Source: NC2004 sp050874905
GTDB taxonomy: Bacteria > Bacillota > Clostridia > Lachnospirales > Lachnospiraceae
Assembly: GCA_050874905.1 (NCBI GenBank)
Contig: JBNMLP010000022.1
Span: forward strand, 1 to 46,769
DNA length: 46,769 bases
Reading direction: 5' to 3'
Shown here: piece after piece, positions 14,871 to 24,255 of the stretch
How positions within the stretch are numbered: the first letter of the stretch is position 1
Layout: each line of letters begins with the position of its first letter
Position numbers and translations under genes: made by a program
Notes under the pieces: model-generated
What the model was told of the DNA's origin: nothing
The model's database searches: none
Seen by the model: the letters and a program-made list of their open reading frames with translations, nothing else

Positions 14871-16508
14871 CTAAATATAATCTCCACCTGTGACAAGTGC
14901 TTCATACGAAGATTTTCTGCGGATGAACTGTGCTACCTGTTCCACATCTTTACCTTGCGCATCCCAGTCAGTTACATAGCCTTCCGTTGTTTCCCTGATC
15001 GTATCCAATTGTTTTTCTTCAACTAATAATAATACAACGATACCGGCGCGGTGTAAATGCTTTACAACAGTAGAAATATCTTCGCCTGCTGCCGGAGCAT
15101 AAAGATACGTATGTCTTCCGGAAAGATTTAACGCTTTTTCTACATCCTCTACAAATGCACGGTTCACACCATCTTTTCCATTGATAAACTCTACCGTGAC
15201 AGCGGTCTGTCCCTTGATCGCTGCACGTACCTTACGATCTACTCTTCCCTCGTAAAGACCATGTTCTTCGGTATTGACCTGATCTACCACACCACAGGCA
15301 GAAGTCATATTGCTGACACGGTCGATCAAAATAAATTCACCGAGTGTCTTATGATGCTTAAATTCATCTACCACGATCTTATCTGCCAGAGAGATCTTAC
15401 ATACTGCGATCTCATTTTTACTGAGAGACTCTACCTTTTTCTGTGCTCCGGTATTGACATCGATCGCATAACTGATCTCTGTAACTGCTCCCGGAATGGT
15501 CTTTGTTCCCAGCTTAAAGAAGAAATTCTTTCCGCTGTGCAGTTCTTCATCATCCATCCACAACAATGTTGCGGTGATTGAAGAAGCAACCTTCGCATCG
15601 GCATCCTTACTCAATACACAACCACGGGAAACATCTACCTCCCGGTCTAACTGGATCGTCACCGGCTGTCCCTTGACTGCGGATTCCGTTTTCTTGTCTC
15701 CGACATGAATACTTTTTACCTTCGCTGTTTCATTGCTTGGAAGTGTTGTGATCTCATCTCCTACAGCAACGCTTCCTTCTTCGATCTGTCCCTGGAATCC
15801 ACGGAAGGTATGATCCGGACGGCATACTCTCTGTACCGGCATATAAAAGCCTTTTTCGTGGTTGTCTTCGGTAATATCAATATTTTCCAGATAAGTAAGC
15901 AGTGCTTCTTCCTGATACCATGGCATGTTATCAGAATGTACCGTGACGTTGTCACCTTCTGTTGCAGATACCGGGATCAGCTTGATATTGGCAAGTGACA
16001 ATTCCTCTGCCAATGCCTCTACCTGCTCTTTGATCTCTAAGAAACGGGCTTCATCGTAACCGACTAAATCCATTTTATTTACTGCAAATACGAAATATTT
16101 GATACCCATCAAAGCACAGATTCTTGCATGTCGTCTTGTCTGTACAAGTACGCCCTGCTTTGCGTCGATCAGGATCACGGCAAGATCTGCAAAGGATGCT
16201 CCCACTGCCATGTTTCTGGTGTACTCTTCATGTCCCGGTGTATCTGCTACGATAAAGCTTCTTTTTTCTGTGGTAAAGTAGCGGTATGCTACGTCGATCG
16301 TAATACCCTGCTCACGCTCTGCCATCAGACCATCTAATAAAAGAGAGTAATCGATCGCGCCGCCACGGCTTCCCACTTTACTGTCCAGCTCCAATGCTTT
16401 TTCCTGATCGGTATAAAGCAGTTTGGAATCATATAATATGTGACCGATCAATGTTGATTTTCCGTCGTCCACACTTCCGCATGTAATAAATTTTAATAAT
16501 CCACTCAT
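14871..16508 (-). CDS. cysN: Sulfate adenylyltransferase GTPase subunit CysN with a decayed APS-kinase-like tail
   Basis: With CysD this makes APS from sulfate and ATP, driven by GTP hydrolysis. Residues 1-420 form an EF-Tu-like GTPase, with the P-loop GSVDDGKS (11-18), DTPGH (89-93) and NKMD (144-147). The protein is 545 residues, about 70 longer than E. coli CysN. The extra C-terminal part (about 425-545) aligns by eye with the APS kinase CysC of CysNC fusions: VRAAIKGQ, then GRHTYLY, then AGIVVLLLV. However, the kinase P-loop position reads FINGKDGVNRA and has lost the Gly-Lys-Ser/Thr. It is probably an inactive CysC remnant. The ATG at 16508 lies one base after the cysD stop, with GGGAGGG inside cysD. 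Confidence 0.93.
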   Translation of the reverse strand: MSGLLKFITCGSVDDGKSTLIGHILYDSKLLYTDQEKALELDSKVGSRGGAIDYSLLLDGLMAEREQGITIDVAYRYFTTEKRSFIVADTPGHEEYTRNMAVGASFADLAVILIDAKQGVLVQTRRHARICALMGIKYFVFAVNKMDLVGYDEARFLEIKEQVEALAEELSLANIKLIPVSATEGDNVTVHSDNMPWYQEEALLTYLENIDITEDNHEKGFYMPVQRVCRPDHTFRGFQGQIEEGSVAVGDEITTLPSNETAKVKSIHVGDKKTESAVKGQPVTIQLDREVDVSRGCVLSKDADAKVASSITATLLWMDDEELHSGKNFFFKLGTKTIPGAVTEISYAIDVNTGAQKKVESLSKNEIAVCKISLADKIVVDEFKHHKTLGEFILIDRVSNMTSACGVVDQVNTEEHGLYEGRVDRKVRAAIKGQTAVTVEFINGKDGVNRAFVEDVEKALNLSGRHTYLYAPAAGEDISTVVKHLHRAGIVVLLLVEEKQLDTIRETTEGYVTDWDAQGKDVEQVAQFIRRKSSYEALVTGGDYI

Positions 16509-16509
16509 C

Positions 16510-17409
16510 TTAGAAGTATCCCTCCCTTTTTCTTCGCTCCATGCTTCCGGCTGCCTCGTTGTCAATGACACGGGTCGTACGCTCGGAAGATACTGCACTC
16601 AACGTTTCGTCTATGATCTCATCCAGTGTGGTTGCTTCTGACTCACATCCACCGGTTAAAGGATAACAGCCCAGAGTACGGAAACGTACACTCTTGTACT
16701 GGATCTCTTCACCCGGACGAAGCTTCATACGGTCATCATCCACCATGATGATGTTTCCATCCCGGTAAACGACCGGACGAACCTTTGCAAAATATAAGGA
16801 TGGAATCTCAATGTTTTCCCGGCGGATATACTGCCAGATGTCAGTCTCTGTCCAGTTGGAAAGCGGGAAGACACGAACCTCCTCATGCTTTTTGATCTTG
16901 GAGTTATATAACTTCCACATTTCCGGACGCTGGTTTTTCGGATCCCAGGCATGATGCTCGTTACGGAAGGAAAAGATACGTTCCTTTGCACGGGATTTTT
17001 CTTCATCTCTTCGTCCGCCACCAAATGCTGCGGTAAAACCGTATTTATCAAGTGCCTGCTTTAATGCCTGTGTTTTCATGATATCGGTATACGCAGAGCC
17101 ATGGTCAAATGGATTGATTCCTGCCTTGACTCCTTCCTCATTGATATACTCGATCATTTCAATTCCCTTTTCCTTTGCGATACGATCTCTGAATTCGATC
17201 ATTTCTTTAAATTTCCAGGTCGTATTGACATGTAAAAATGGGAATGGCGGTTTCTCCGGATAAAATGCTTTCATCGCCAAATGAAGCATAACGGAGCTGT
17301 CCTTTCCAATGGAGTAGAGCATAACCGGCTTTTCACATTCTGCTGCCACTTCACGGATAATATAGATTGCCTCTGCCTCCAGTTCATCAAGATGCGATAA
17401 TTCACTCAT
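16510..17409 (-). CDS. cysD: Sulfate adenylyltransferase subunit CysD (ATP sulfurylase)
   Basis: The catalytic small subunit of ATP sulfurylase is 299 residues, the normal length (about 302). The PP-loop SIGKDS lies at residues 33-38, and typical blocks GGRRDEEKSRAKERIFSFR and VRFRTLGCYPLTG are present. I start at MSELSHLDEL (ATG 17409), which is preceded by AAGGAAGG; a longer in-frame extension reaches into the region after aprB. It forms a tight pair with cysN one base downstream. Confidence 0.96.
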   Translation of the reverse strand: MSELSHLDELEAEAIYIIREVAAECEKPVMLYSIGKDSSVMLHLAMKAFYPEKPPFPFLHVNTTWKFKEMIEFRDRIAKEKGIEMIEYINEEGVKAGINPFDHGSAYTDIMKTQALKQALDKYGFTAAFGGGRRDEEKSRAKERIFSFRNEHHAWDPKNQRPEMWKLYNSKIKKHEEVRVFPLSNWTETDIWQYIRRENIEIPSLYFAKVRPVVYRDGNIIMVDDDRMKLRPGEEIQYKSVRFRTLGCYPLTGGCESEATTLDEIIDETLSAVSSERTTRVIDNEAAGSMERRKREGYF

Positions 17410-17437
17410 GGTTGTTTTCCTTCCTTTCTCCTTATTG

Positions 17438-17752
17438 CTAATATTGATTGGATTCTTTCTGATCAATGACAATGGTTTCCTTTGTTCCATCTGCTCTCGT
17501 TATATTCCAGTTCAGCTTGTGATCTTTTTGTTCCACTGTCATCTTACTGCCCATTCCTCCAATGTCTGCTCCTAAGTAAAGCGCGATCGCGCCAAAGTGA
17601 CATTCCTTGATACAGGAGGAACATCCCCAGCAGTCCTTTGGATATTTGATGTAAGCGGTGCCGTCCTGTCTCTGCTTGATCAGGCTTCCCGGACAGACAT
17701 TGGCACATGCTCCGCATCCTTTGCATAAAGATGCATCAATCGCAATGCTCAT
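17438..17752 (-). CDS. aprB: Adenylylsulfate (APS) reductase beta subunit, ferredoxin-like
   Basis: This 104-residue iron-sulfur protein has two CxxCxxCxxxC clusters: C10, C13, C16, C20 (CKGCGACANVCP) and C41, C44, C47, C51 (CWGCSSCIKEC). A short C-terminal beta-rich tail follows. It passes electrons to the flavin of AprA. Dissimilatory AprB is longer (about 150-165) with an extended tail that wraps AprA, so this is a shortened version. I choose the ATG at 17752, with GGAGG upstream; it overlaps the aprA end by 17 bp. Pairing with AprA makes an APS-reducing route that needs no PAPS. Confidence 0.92.
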   Translation of the reverse strand: MSIAIDASLCKGCGACANVCPGSLIKQRQDGTAYIKYPKDCWGCSSCIKECHFGAIALYLGADIGGMGSKMTVEQKDHKLNWNITRADGTKETIVIDQKESNQY

Positions 17753-19433
17753 AGGTTTCCTCCCTTCCGACCAGATCACGTAAGATGATCTTGATCTTCC
17801 CATCTTCCATTTTGGAATTGACATATTTTAACCAGTCATCACTTTTTTCCGGATAATTCAGGTTTTCGCAAAAGCTGTGCCATCTTGTTTCCTTTCTGGC
17901 CCGCAAATGTGCGATCAGAGTCAGACAAACGACCAGCCGTTCCTTTAACTCATATACAAACATCAGCTCATGCATATCTTCTGCTCTGGTCTGCTCTGCC
18001 AGCTTGATGATCTGTCTGATCTTTTCCTCTGCCAGTGCAAGCTGTGTTTCATTGAACTGGTAATGTGTGGAAATGCCGCCTGCATAATTGTCCATCACTT
18101 TCTGCATGGCATCCTCCAATGCTTCCACCTCATATACCGCTTGTGTGCGTTTTAAGTAGTCATTATATTCTTCTACTTTCTTTTGAAGCTTTGCTTCATC
18201 TGCGGTTTGATCCTGCTGCTCCGCCTGCTCTTTTTTTAGCTGTTCGACCATATGAAGGGCAGCGATCTCCCCCTCTACCATCGCTCCGGTTACATATTTT
18301 TGAGGACATCCTCCGGCTACATCACCGGCGGCATACAGTCCCTTGATCGTTGTTTCCCGGTTCGTATCTACCCAGTAACCGCTGGCGGTGTGTCCACCTA
18401 CGATATACGGCTCCGTTCCCTCGATCTCTACATTCTGCTCACTCGGATCTTTTCCAGATTCCAGCCATTTCATCGTCTGGCTCGGTGCCATATTTAAGTA
18501 GGCTTTCTTTAAGGATTCATCCTGCTCCTTCGTGATCCCTTCCGTTCTTAAGTAACAAGGTCCGCGTCCGGACAGATTTTCCATCACTGTTCCGTATACC
18601 CGCTGGGAAGTCGTTAATCCATACCGGTCTTCATATACCTCGCCTTTGGCGTTGACCTGTTTGGCACCAACTCCCTGCGCGATCGTTCCGGTCGGTGCGA
18701 TCGTATCCTTACAGCGCAGTGCGATAAAACGCATCTCAAAGGTCGTCATCTCTGCTCCGCTCTTAATTCCCATCGCATATCCGGCTCCCGTGTTAAACGG
18801 CGGATACCACATCTTATGCCGGGAAAATCCAGGATTGTTCGGGCGGTAAAGTCCTGCCGCTCCTCCTGTGGCACAAAGCACTTTCTTTGCCCTGATCAAA
18901 ACTGCTTCATTGGTGTCAAGGAAAAATCCGTAAGCTCCTTTGATGCTTCCATCCTCCACCAGATAATCCGTAATGTTCAAACGATTATATACGGTGACAT
19001 CGGAAAGCTCCTGTACTGCCTTTGCAAGCAGCGGCTTCATGTTCTCTCCGTTGATCTTGATGTTGCGGTTACCACGGGCAACATACTCGCCATTTTCATC
19101 CTTTAAAATGACCAGTCCCAGGTCTTCCATTTTATGTGTCACCCGGTTCAGCCCCTCTGACATCGTAAGCAGCAAATCTTCCCTTACAATGCCATCCGCA
19201 TCCTTTTTCGCATATTCCAAATAATCTTCCGGCTTCCGTCCCTTTACGATGTAGGCATTGATCGCGTTGACACCCGCTGCCAGACATCCGCTTCGCTTGA
19301 TATTGGCTTTTTCTGCAATGATGATCTTCGCATCGGAATGTTCCCGGATCGTAAGTGCCGCATAACATCCTGCTGTACCACCACCAATGATTAAAATATC
19401 AGTATAAAGAACGGACTGTTTTTCAATCTGCAT
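17736..19433 (-). CDS. aprA: Adenylylsulfate (APS) reductase alpha subunit, FAD flavoprotein
   Basis: AprA reduces APS to AMP and sulfite, with electrons from AprB. The 565-residue protein has the FAD site IIGGGTAGCYAA (about 15-26), KRSGCLAAGVNAIN, an ATGGAAGLYRP segment, and the C-terminal VTGAMVEGEIAALHM of the fumarate reductase/succinate dehydrogenase flavoprotein superfamily. WYPPFNTGAGYAMGIKSGAEM is an Apr-type block. It is about 100 residues shorter than dissimilatory AprA, in line with assimilatory-type clostridial homologues. The start at 19433 follows GGAGG five bases upstream; the earlier in-frame Met lies in the ribosome binding site. Its neighbours are the importer ATPase upstream and aprB overlapping downstream. 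Confidence 0.92.
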   Translation of the reverse strand: MQIEKQSVLYTDILIIGGGTAGCYAALTIREHSDAKIIIAEKANIKRSGCLAAGVNAINAYIVKGRKPEDYLEYAKKDADGIVREDLLLTMSEGLNRVTHKMEDLGLVILKDENGEYVARGNRNIKINGENMKPLLAKAVQELSDVTVYNRLNITDYLVEDGSIKGAYGFFLDTNEAVLIRAKKVLCATGGAAGLYRPNNPGFSRHKMWYPPFNTGAGYAMGIKSGAEMTTFEMRFIALRCKDTIAPTGTIAQGVGAKQVNAKGEVYEDRYGLTTSQRVYGTVMENLSGRGPCYLRTEGITKEQDESLKKAYLNMAPSQTMKWLESGKDPSEQNVEIEGTEPYIVGGHTASGYWVDTNRETTIKGLYAAGDVAGGCPQKYVTGAMVEGEIAALHMVEQLKKEQAEQQDQTADEAKLQKKVEEYNDYLKRTQAVYEVEALEDAMQKVMDNYAGGISTHYQFNETQLALAEEKIRQIIKLAEQTRAEDMHELMFVYELKERLVVCLTLIAHLRARKETRWHSFCENLNYPEKSDDWLKYVNSKMEDGKIKIILRDLVGREETYEHCD

Positions 19434-19447
19434 AAGCTCCTCCAAAG

Positions 19448-20512
19448 TTAAATGTAGAATACATCATCCTGTGCCTGCATTTCCTGATTCTCCAGTAAAT
19501 ACGTTTTCTCTTCATCAAATACATAAAGCCGGTAGATCAGTACATGTACGGTTTCACCGACTGATACCAGATCTTTTTCCAGGGATCGCTCTCCGACTAC
19601 CGTGATGCCGTTGATGTCCACTGTCACATCCATACGGTTTCCGCGAAAGACAACATCGGTAACGACACCCATCTCTGCGGCACTCACATACTGATTGAGC
19701 TTTCCGCTTTTGGAAATCTTGATGAATTCCGGACGGATCACCGCACGGTCTGCTTTCTCCACCCGGTCAAAGCCTTTGAGTCTCTCGTAATCCTCCACGA
19801 CGGAAGACCGTCCGATAAACTGTGCTACAAACGGGGTATGCGGTGTTTTATAAATATCTACCGGAGTTCCCATCTGTTCGATCCTTCCGTGGTTGGTGAT
19901 GATGATCTCATCGGCAACCTCGACCGCTTCGTCCTGATCGTGTGTTACGAAGATACTGGTGATACCAAGTGTCTCCACCATTTCCTTTAACCAGCTCCGA
20001 AGCTCTGTACGCACCTTCGCATCGATCGCGGCAAATGGTTCATCCAGCAGCAGCACCTGTGGATTCGGAGCTAACGCTCTTGCAAATGCAACTCTCTGCC
20101 GCTGTCCGCCGGATAACTGGTTCGGATACCGTTTCTCCATGCCGGATAGTCCCGTCAGTTTTAACAGCTCCATAACCCGTTCCTTGATCTGTCGTTTCGG
20201 CATTTTCTGAAGTTCCAGACCAAATGCAACATTATCAAATACCGTCATGTACCGGAACAGTGCATAATTTTGAAATACAAATCCGATTCCACGCTTGCTT
20301 GCCGGAATATCATTCATCCGCTTTCCGTCGATATAAATATCACCTTCATTCGGATCTTCCAGTCCGGCGATCATACGAAGCAGGGTCGTTTTCCCGCTTC
20401 CACTCGGTCCTAATAAGGCAACTAATTTTCCTTTTTCAATGCCAAAGCTGACATCATCAGAGGCAAGGAAATCGCCGTATTTTTTATAGATATGTTTCAT
20501 TTCCACATACAT
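19448..20512 (-). CDS. cysA: Sulfate/thiosulfate ABC transporter ATPase
   Basis: The 354-residue ATPase has Walker A GPSGSGKTT (about 34-42), the signature LSGGQRQRVAFARAL, Walker B LLLDEPFAAID and an H-loop VTHDQDEAVEVAD. A C-terminal TOBE-type regulatory domain (about 240-350) follows. It powers sulfate uptake together with CysT, CysW and the lipoprotein upstream. Sulfate as substrate comes from the operon and the Sbp-type binding protein. Confidence 0.94.
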   Translation of the reverse strand: MYVEMKHIYKKYGDFLASDDVSFGIEKGKLVALLGPSGSGKTTLLRMIAGLEDPNEGDIYIDGKRMNDIPASKRGIGFVFQNYALFRYMTVFDNVAFGLELQKMPKRQIKERVMELLKLTGLSGMEKRYPNQLSGGQRQRVAFARALAPNPQVLLLDEPFAAIDAKVRTELRSWLKEMVETLGITSIFVTHDQDEAVEVADEIIITNHGRIEQMGTPVDIYKTPHTPFVAQFIGRSSVVEDYERLKGFDRVEKADRAVIRPEFIKISKSGKLNQYVSAAEMGVVTDVVFRGNRMDVTVDINGITVVGERSLEKDLVSVGETVHVLIYRLYVFDEEKTYLLENQEMQAQDDVFYI

Positions 20513-20528
20513 GGTATTTCCCGCCTTT

Positions 20529-21383
20529 CTACGCTTTTCCTTTTCCTCGTTGTTCTAAAATCGCCCGTACGATCAAAAGGATCACTGCTATGAGTACAAG
20601 CAGGGACGATACCGCAAATGCCGAGGTGATCGCCTGATCCGTTCCCGACATATAAAGTGCATCGATCTCTAACGGAAGGGTAAAGGTTTCTCCTCTTGTC
20701 TTGGAAAGCGCATTGACCGCTCCAAATTCTCCTAACGCTCTTGCCGTACAGAGGATCACGCCGTATAACAACCCCCATTTCATCTGCGGCAGTGTGATCC
20801 GCCGGAAGATGGTAAACCCTTTCGCCCCCATTAAAGCAGCCGCTTCTTCCTCATCCTTTCCCGTTGCATTCAATACCGGGATCAGCTCCCTTGATACAAA
20901 CGGGAACGTCACAAAGATCGTGGCAAGCACTACGCCCGGAATGGCGAAAGTGATACGGATATTGGTTCCAAGCCACTCGTTGATCGTCCGGATGACCGGG
21001 TAAAACCAGCCGAGCCGTCCAAATGTCATCAGGTAGGAAAGGCCTACGATAACCGGTGAAATGGAAAACGGAATATCGATCAGGGTAGCTAAGATCTGCT
21101 TTCCCCGGAACGAAAATTTAGTCAAAAGCCATGCTGCGCAAATACCAAAAAAGGTATTGACGACCACTGCGATCACGGTTGCCAGCAGTGTGACAAACAA
21201 TGCACTCTTTACATAGTCCGTTGTGATCGAAGAAATGTAATAGGCGATTCCTTCCTTTAATGAATTGTAAAGGATCGATGCCAGCGGCACGATCAGCATT
21301 ACGGTGATAAAAAGTACCGTCAGCGTCAGCAATACATATTTGGTTATTTTCTTCTGCCGCAGCAATTTCTGCTGTTCGCTCAT
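20529..21383 (-). CDS. cysW: Sulfate ABC transporter permease CysW
   Basis: This 284-residue integral membrane protein has about six hydrophobic segments and the BPD permease coupling loop (EEAAALMGAKGFTIFRRITLP). The block ALGEFGAVNALSKTRGETFTLP is typical of CysW. I start at the ATG at 21383, eight bases after AAGGTGG; an in-frame GTG twelve bases upstream overlaps that site. It lies 15 bp after cysT and pairs with it as a heterodimer. Confidence 0.94.
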   Translation of the reverse strand: MSEQQKLLRQKKITKYVLLTLTVLFITVMLIVPLASILYNSLKEGIAYYISSITTDYVKSALFVTLLATVIAVVVNTFFGICAAWLLTKFSFRGKQILATLIDIPFSISPVIVGLSYLMTFGRLGWFYPVIRTINEWLGTNIRITFAIPGVVLATIFVTFPFVSRELIPVLNATGKDEEEAAALMGAKGFTIFRRITLPQMKWGLLYGVILCTARALGEFGAVNALSKTRGETFTLPLEIDALYMSGTDQAITSAFAVSSLLVLIAVILLIVRAILEQRGKGKA

Positions 21384-21398
21384 TTCTTTCACCACCTT

Positions 21399-22238
21399 TT
21401 ACAGATTTGTTCTGGCTGCCTGCCTTGCCTGTACGATATTGACAAAGAGCAGTAATAAAAATGATATGATCAACATGACCAGTGCGATCGCCGTAGCACT
21501 CGCATAGTCAATGTAACTCAGCTTCTGCATGATCACATACGACACAACTTGTGTATGCTCTCTGGCACTGTTTCCGGATATGTAGATCACACTTCCGTAC
21601 TCTCCGATCCCTCTGGCAAATGCCAGTCCGAACCCGGTAAGAAGTGCCGGGCGAAGCTCCGGTAAGATCACGGAGAAAAATGTTTTCTTCGGACTTGCCC
21701 CCAGCATGTAGGCGGCTTCCTCATACTGGTCATCCATTTTTTCCAGCACCGGCTGAACGGCTCGAACTACAAACGGAATTCCCACAAAGATCAGTGCGAT
21801 CACCAGACCAATCTTAGTATAGGTGACCTGAATACCCAGATGTTTTAAGAAACGTCCAAACAATCCGGACTCCGAATAAAGCTTGGAAAGTGTAATTCCG
21901 GCTACTGCGGTAGGAAGTGCAAACGGAAGCTCAATAAATCCATCCAACAGTTTTTTCCCTGGAAACTCATATTTTACAAGTGTCCATGCAATGATCAGTC
22001 CAAAGATCACATTGAGCACGGCTGCAACAAAAGAACATCCGATGCTCGTCTGGAAGGCATACCGTACACTCGGCTTCGTGATCAGTGTAAAAAACTCACG
22101 CGGACCGATCTGTAAGGAACGCACAAGCACGGAAGCAAGTGGAATCAGAACGATCAGGGAAAGCATTGTAATGACAATTCCCAGCGTTAAGCCAAATCCC
22201 GGAATCACTCTTGTCTGTTTTCCATTCTGCTTTTTCAT
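21399..22238 (-). CDS. cysT: Sulfate ABC transporter permease CysT
   Basis: This 279-residue membrane protein has about six hydrophobic segments, the coupling loop EEAAYMLGASPKKTFFSVILP, and ARGIGEYGSVIYISGN, which are CysT/CysU hallmarks. The start at 22238 has AAAGGAGG nine bases upstream, and the frame upstream of it runs into the binding protein gene with no further ribosome site. It works with CysW, CysA and the upstream lipoprotein. Confidence 0.93.
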   Translation of the reverse strand: MKKQNGKQTRVIPGFGLTLGIVITMLSLIVLIPLASVLVRSLQIGPREFFTLITKPSVRYAFQTSIGCSFVAAVLNVIFGLIIAWTLVKYEFPGKKLLDGFIELPFALPTAVAGITLSKLYSESGLFGRFLKHLGIQVTYTKIGLVIALIFVGIPFVVRAVQPVLEKMDDQYEEAAYMLGASPKKTFFSVILPELRPALLTGFGLAFARGIGEYGSVIYISGNSAREHTQVVSYVIMQKLSYIDYASATAIALVMLIISFLLLLFVNIVQARQAARTNL

Positions 22239-22263
22239 CTGCCTGTGCCTCCTTTCTTTATCT

Positions 22264-23271
22264 CTACTGTTCATAAATTTCATCAAACCATGCGCCATCA
22301 TCAAAGAAATTCTGATATGCCTGATTCCATCCACCATAATCTTTGATGTCATATAGTTTCATGGAAAGATCAAAGGTATCCTGAAACTCCTTTAAAATGG
22401 ATTCCTCACTCGGACGATACCCACATGTACCCGCTAGCCGCTGTGCCTCATCACTGTACAGGTAGGTCAAATATTCTTTGCTGACCTGCTCGCTGTCATT
22501 GGCTCTCGCATTATCATCCACGATCGCCACGCTCGGCTGTGCCAGTATGCTGACTGATGGGGTAACCAGTTCGTACTCACCGGGATAAGATTTCATCGTT
22601 GCCAATGCTTCATTTTCCCATGCGATCAGAACATCACCTTTTTGATTTTCCACAAAGGTTGTTGTCGATCCACGCGCACCGGAATCCATCACGGAAACAT
22701 TTGCATACAGCTTCTTTAAAAACTGTTTCTGTTCTGTCTCACTATAGCCCTTCTCCTTTGCATAGGAAAGTGCCGCAAGAAAGTTCCAGCAGGCACCGCC
22801 GCTGCTCTTTGGATCCGGTGTGATCACGTCCACACCTTTTTTCACCAGATCATCCCAGTCTTTGATCTGCTTGTGATTGCCTTTGCGAACGAGAAATACG
22901 ATCGTAGAGGTGTATGGAGCGGAATCCTTTTCAAACTCCTGCTGCCATCCGGCATCGATCAGTCCGGTACGTTCGATCAGTGAAATATCATGCTCCAGTG
23001 CCAGCGTTACCACATCGGCATTACAGCCTTCTACTACTGATCTTGCCTGTGCTCCGGAACCGCCGTGTGACTGTATCACCTCTACCTTTTTTCCAGTTTC
23101 TTTTTCATACTGTTTTTCAAACAAAGGATTATATTGTTCATAAAACTCTCTAGTCGGATCATACGAAACATTTGTAATTGTGATCGTATCGCTCTTTTGT
23201 CTGCCGCATCCACTCATCAAAAGCAGTATCAGCAATCCGAGCAGCCAGACACTTCGTTTTGTTCTCTGCAT
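22264..23271 (-). CDS. sbp: Sulfate-binding lipoprotein of the ABC importer
   Basis: This 335-residue extracellular solute-binding protein has a lipoprotein signal ending in the lipobox LMSGC, with the Cys near residue 22. The motif SHGGSGAQARSV is the sulfate-coordinating block of Sbp/CysP, and VLIAWENEA is also typical. Two adjacent ATGs (23274 and 23271) are possible; the second sits six bases after GAGG and is preferred. It captures sulfate (or thiosulfate) outside the membrane for CysTWA. Confidence 0.93.
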   Translation of the reverse strand: MQRTKRSVWLLGLLILLLMSGCGRQKSDTITITNVSYDPTREFYEQYNPLFEKQYEKETGKKVEVIQSHGGSGAQARSVVEGCNADVVTLALEHDISLIERTGLIDAGWQQEFEKDSAPYTSTIVFLVRKGNHKQIKDWDDLVKKGVDVITPDPKSSGGACWNFLAALSYAKEKGYSETEQKQFLKKLYANVSVMDSGARGSTTTFVENQKGDVLIAWENEALATMKSYPGEYELVTPSVSILAQPSVAIVDDNARANDSEQVSKEYLTYLYSDEAQRLAGTCGYRPSEESILKEFQDTFDLSMKLYDIKDYGGWNQAYQNFFDDGAWFDEIYEQ

Positions 23272-23291
23272 CATTATCCTCTACTTTTCTT

Positions 23292-24230
23292 TTACTCCTC
23301 AACGGTAAACAAAGAGGTAGATAAATACCGCTCTCCGGTATCCGGAAGTAATACCACAATGTTCTTTCCTTCATTTTCCGGACGCTTTGCAAGCTCTGTT
23401 GCTGCATAAAGAGCGGCACCGGAAGAAATACCAACTAACAGTCCGTCTGTTCTTGCCACTGCTCTTGATGTTTCAAATGCGGCATCATTTTCTACTTTAA
23501 TAATCTCATCTAACACTTTCATCTGTAACACATCCGGTACAAATCCGGCTCCGATTCCCTGAATCTTATGTGGTCCCGGTTTTCCGCCAGATAATACCGG
23601 TGAGCTTGCAGGCTCTACTGCCACGATCTTGACATTTGGATTATGTTCCTTCAATCCAAGACCGGTTCCTGTCACTGTTCCGCCGGTTCCTACCGCAGAT
23701 ACGAAAATGTCAACCTTGCCATCGGTATCCTTGATGATCTCCTGTGCTGTCGTCTTTTTATGGATTGCCGGATTTGCCTGATTCTCAAACTGCTGTGGAA
23801 TAAATGCATTGCCGTATTCCTCTTTCAGCTCCTCTGCCTTTTTGATCGCGCCCTTCATACCGTCGCGTCCCGGTGTCAGTACGATCTCTGCACCCAATGC
23901 AGAAACGATCTTACGACGCTCTACACTCATTGTATCCGGCATCGTTAAGATCAGGTGTAACCCTTTTGCAGCGGTTACAAAAGCCAGACCGATTCCGGTA
24001 TTTCCACTGGTCGGCTCAATGATCACTGTATCCTGATTGATCTTGCCATCCTTGATGCCCTGCTCGATCATGGCATATGCCACACGATCCTTTACGCTGC
24101 CCAATGGGTTAAAGTATTCCAGTTTTGCGATGATCTTGCTTTTCAGACCATTCTCTTTTTCGTAATTGGATAATTCCAATAACGGGGTGTTACCAATAAG
24201 TTCTGTTAATTGTGTTGCTATCTTTGCCAT
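23292..24230 (-). CDS. cysK: Cysteine synthase A (O-acetylserine sulfhydrylase)
   Basis: The 312-residue PLP enzyme makes cysteine from O-acetylserine and sulfide. The Schiff-base lysine is K47 in PLGSVKDRVAY, the substrate loop is PTSGNTGIGLAF, and the phosphate-binding loop is SAVGTGGTVTGTG. It is the first gene of the long operon, about 65 bp downstream of its promoter. In Bacillus CysK is also the sensory partner of CymR, and a CymR-like gene closes this operon, so a dual role is plausible. No serine acetyltransferase (cysE) is in the window. Confidence 0.96.
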   Translation of the reverse strand: MAKIATQLTELIGNTPLLELSNYEKENGLKSKIIAKLEYFNPLGSVKDRVAYAMIEQGIKDGKINQDTVIIEPTSGNTGIGLAFVTAAKGLHLILTMPDTMSVERRKIVSALGAEIVLTPGRDGMKGAIKKAEELKEEYGNAFIPQQFENQANPAIHKKTTAQEIIKDTDGKVDIFVSAVGTGGTVTGTGLGLKEHNPNVKIVAVEPASSPVLSGGKPGPHKIQGIGAGFVPDVLQMKVLDEIIKVENDAAFETSRAVARTDGLLVGISSGAALYAATELAKRPENEGKNIVVLLPDTGERYLSTSLFTVEE

Positions 24231-24255
24231 ATGCGCACCTTCCTTTTCCTATCAT

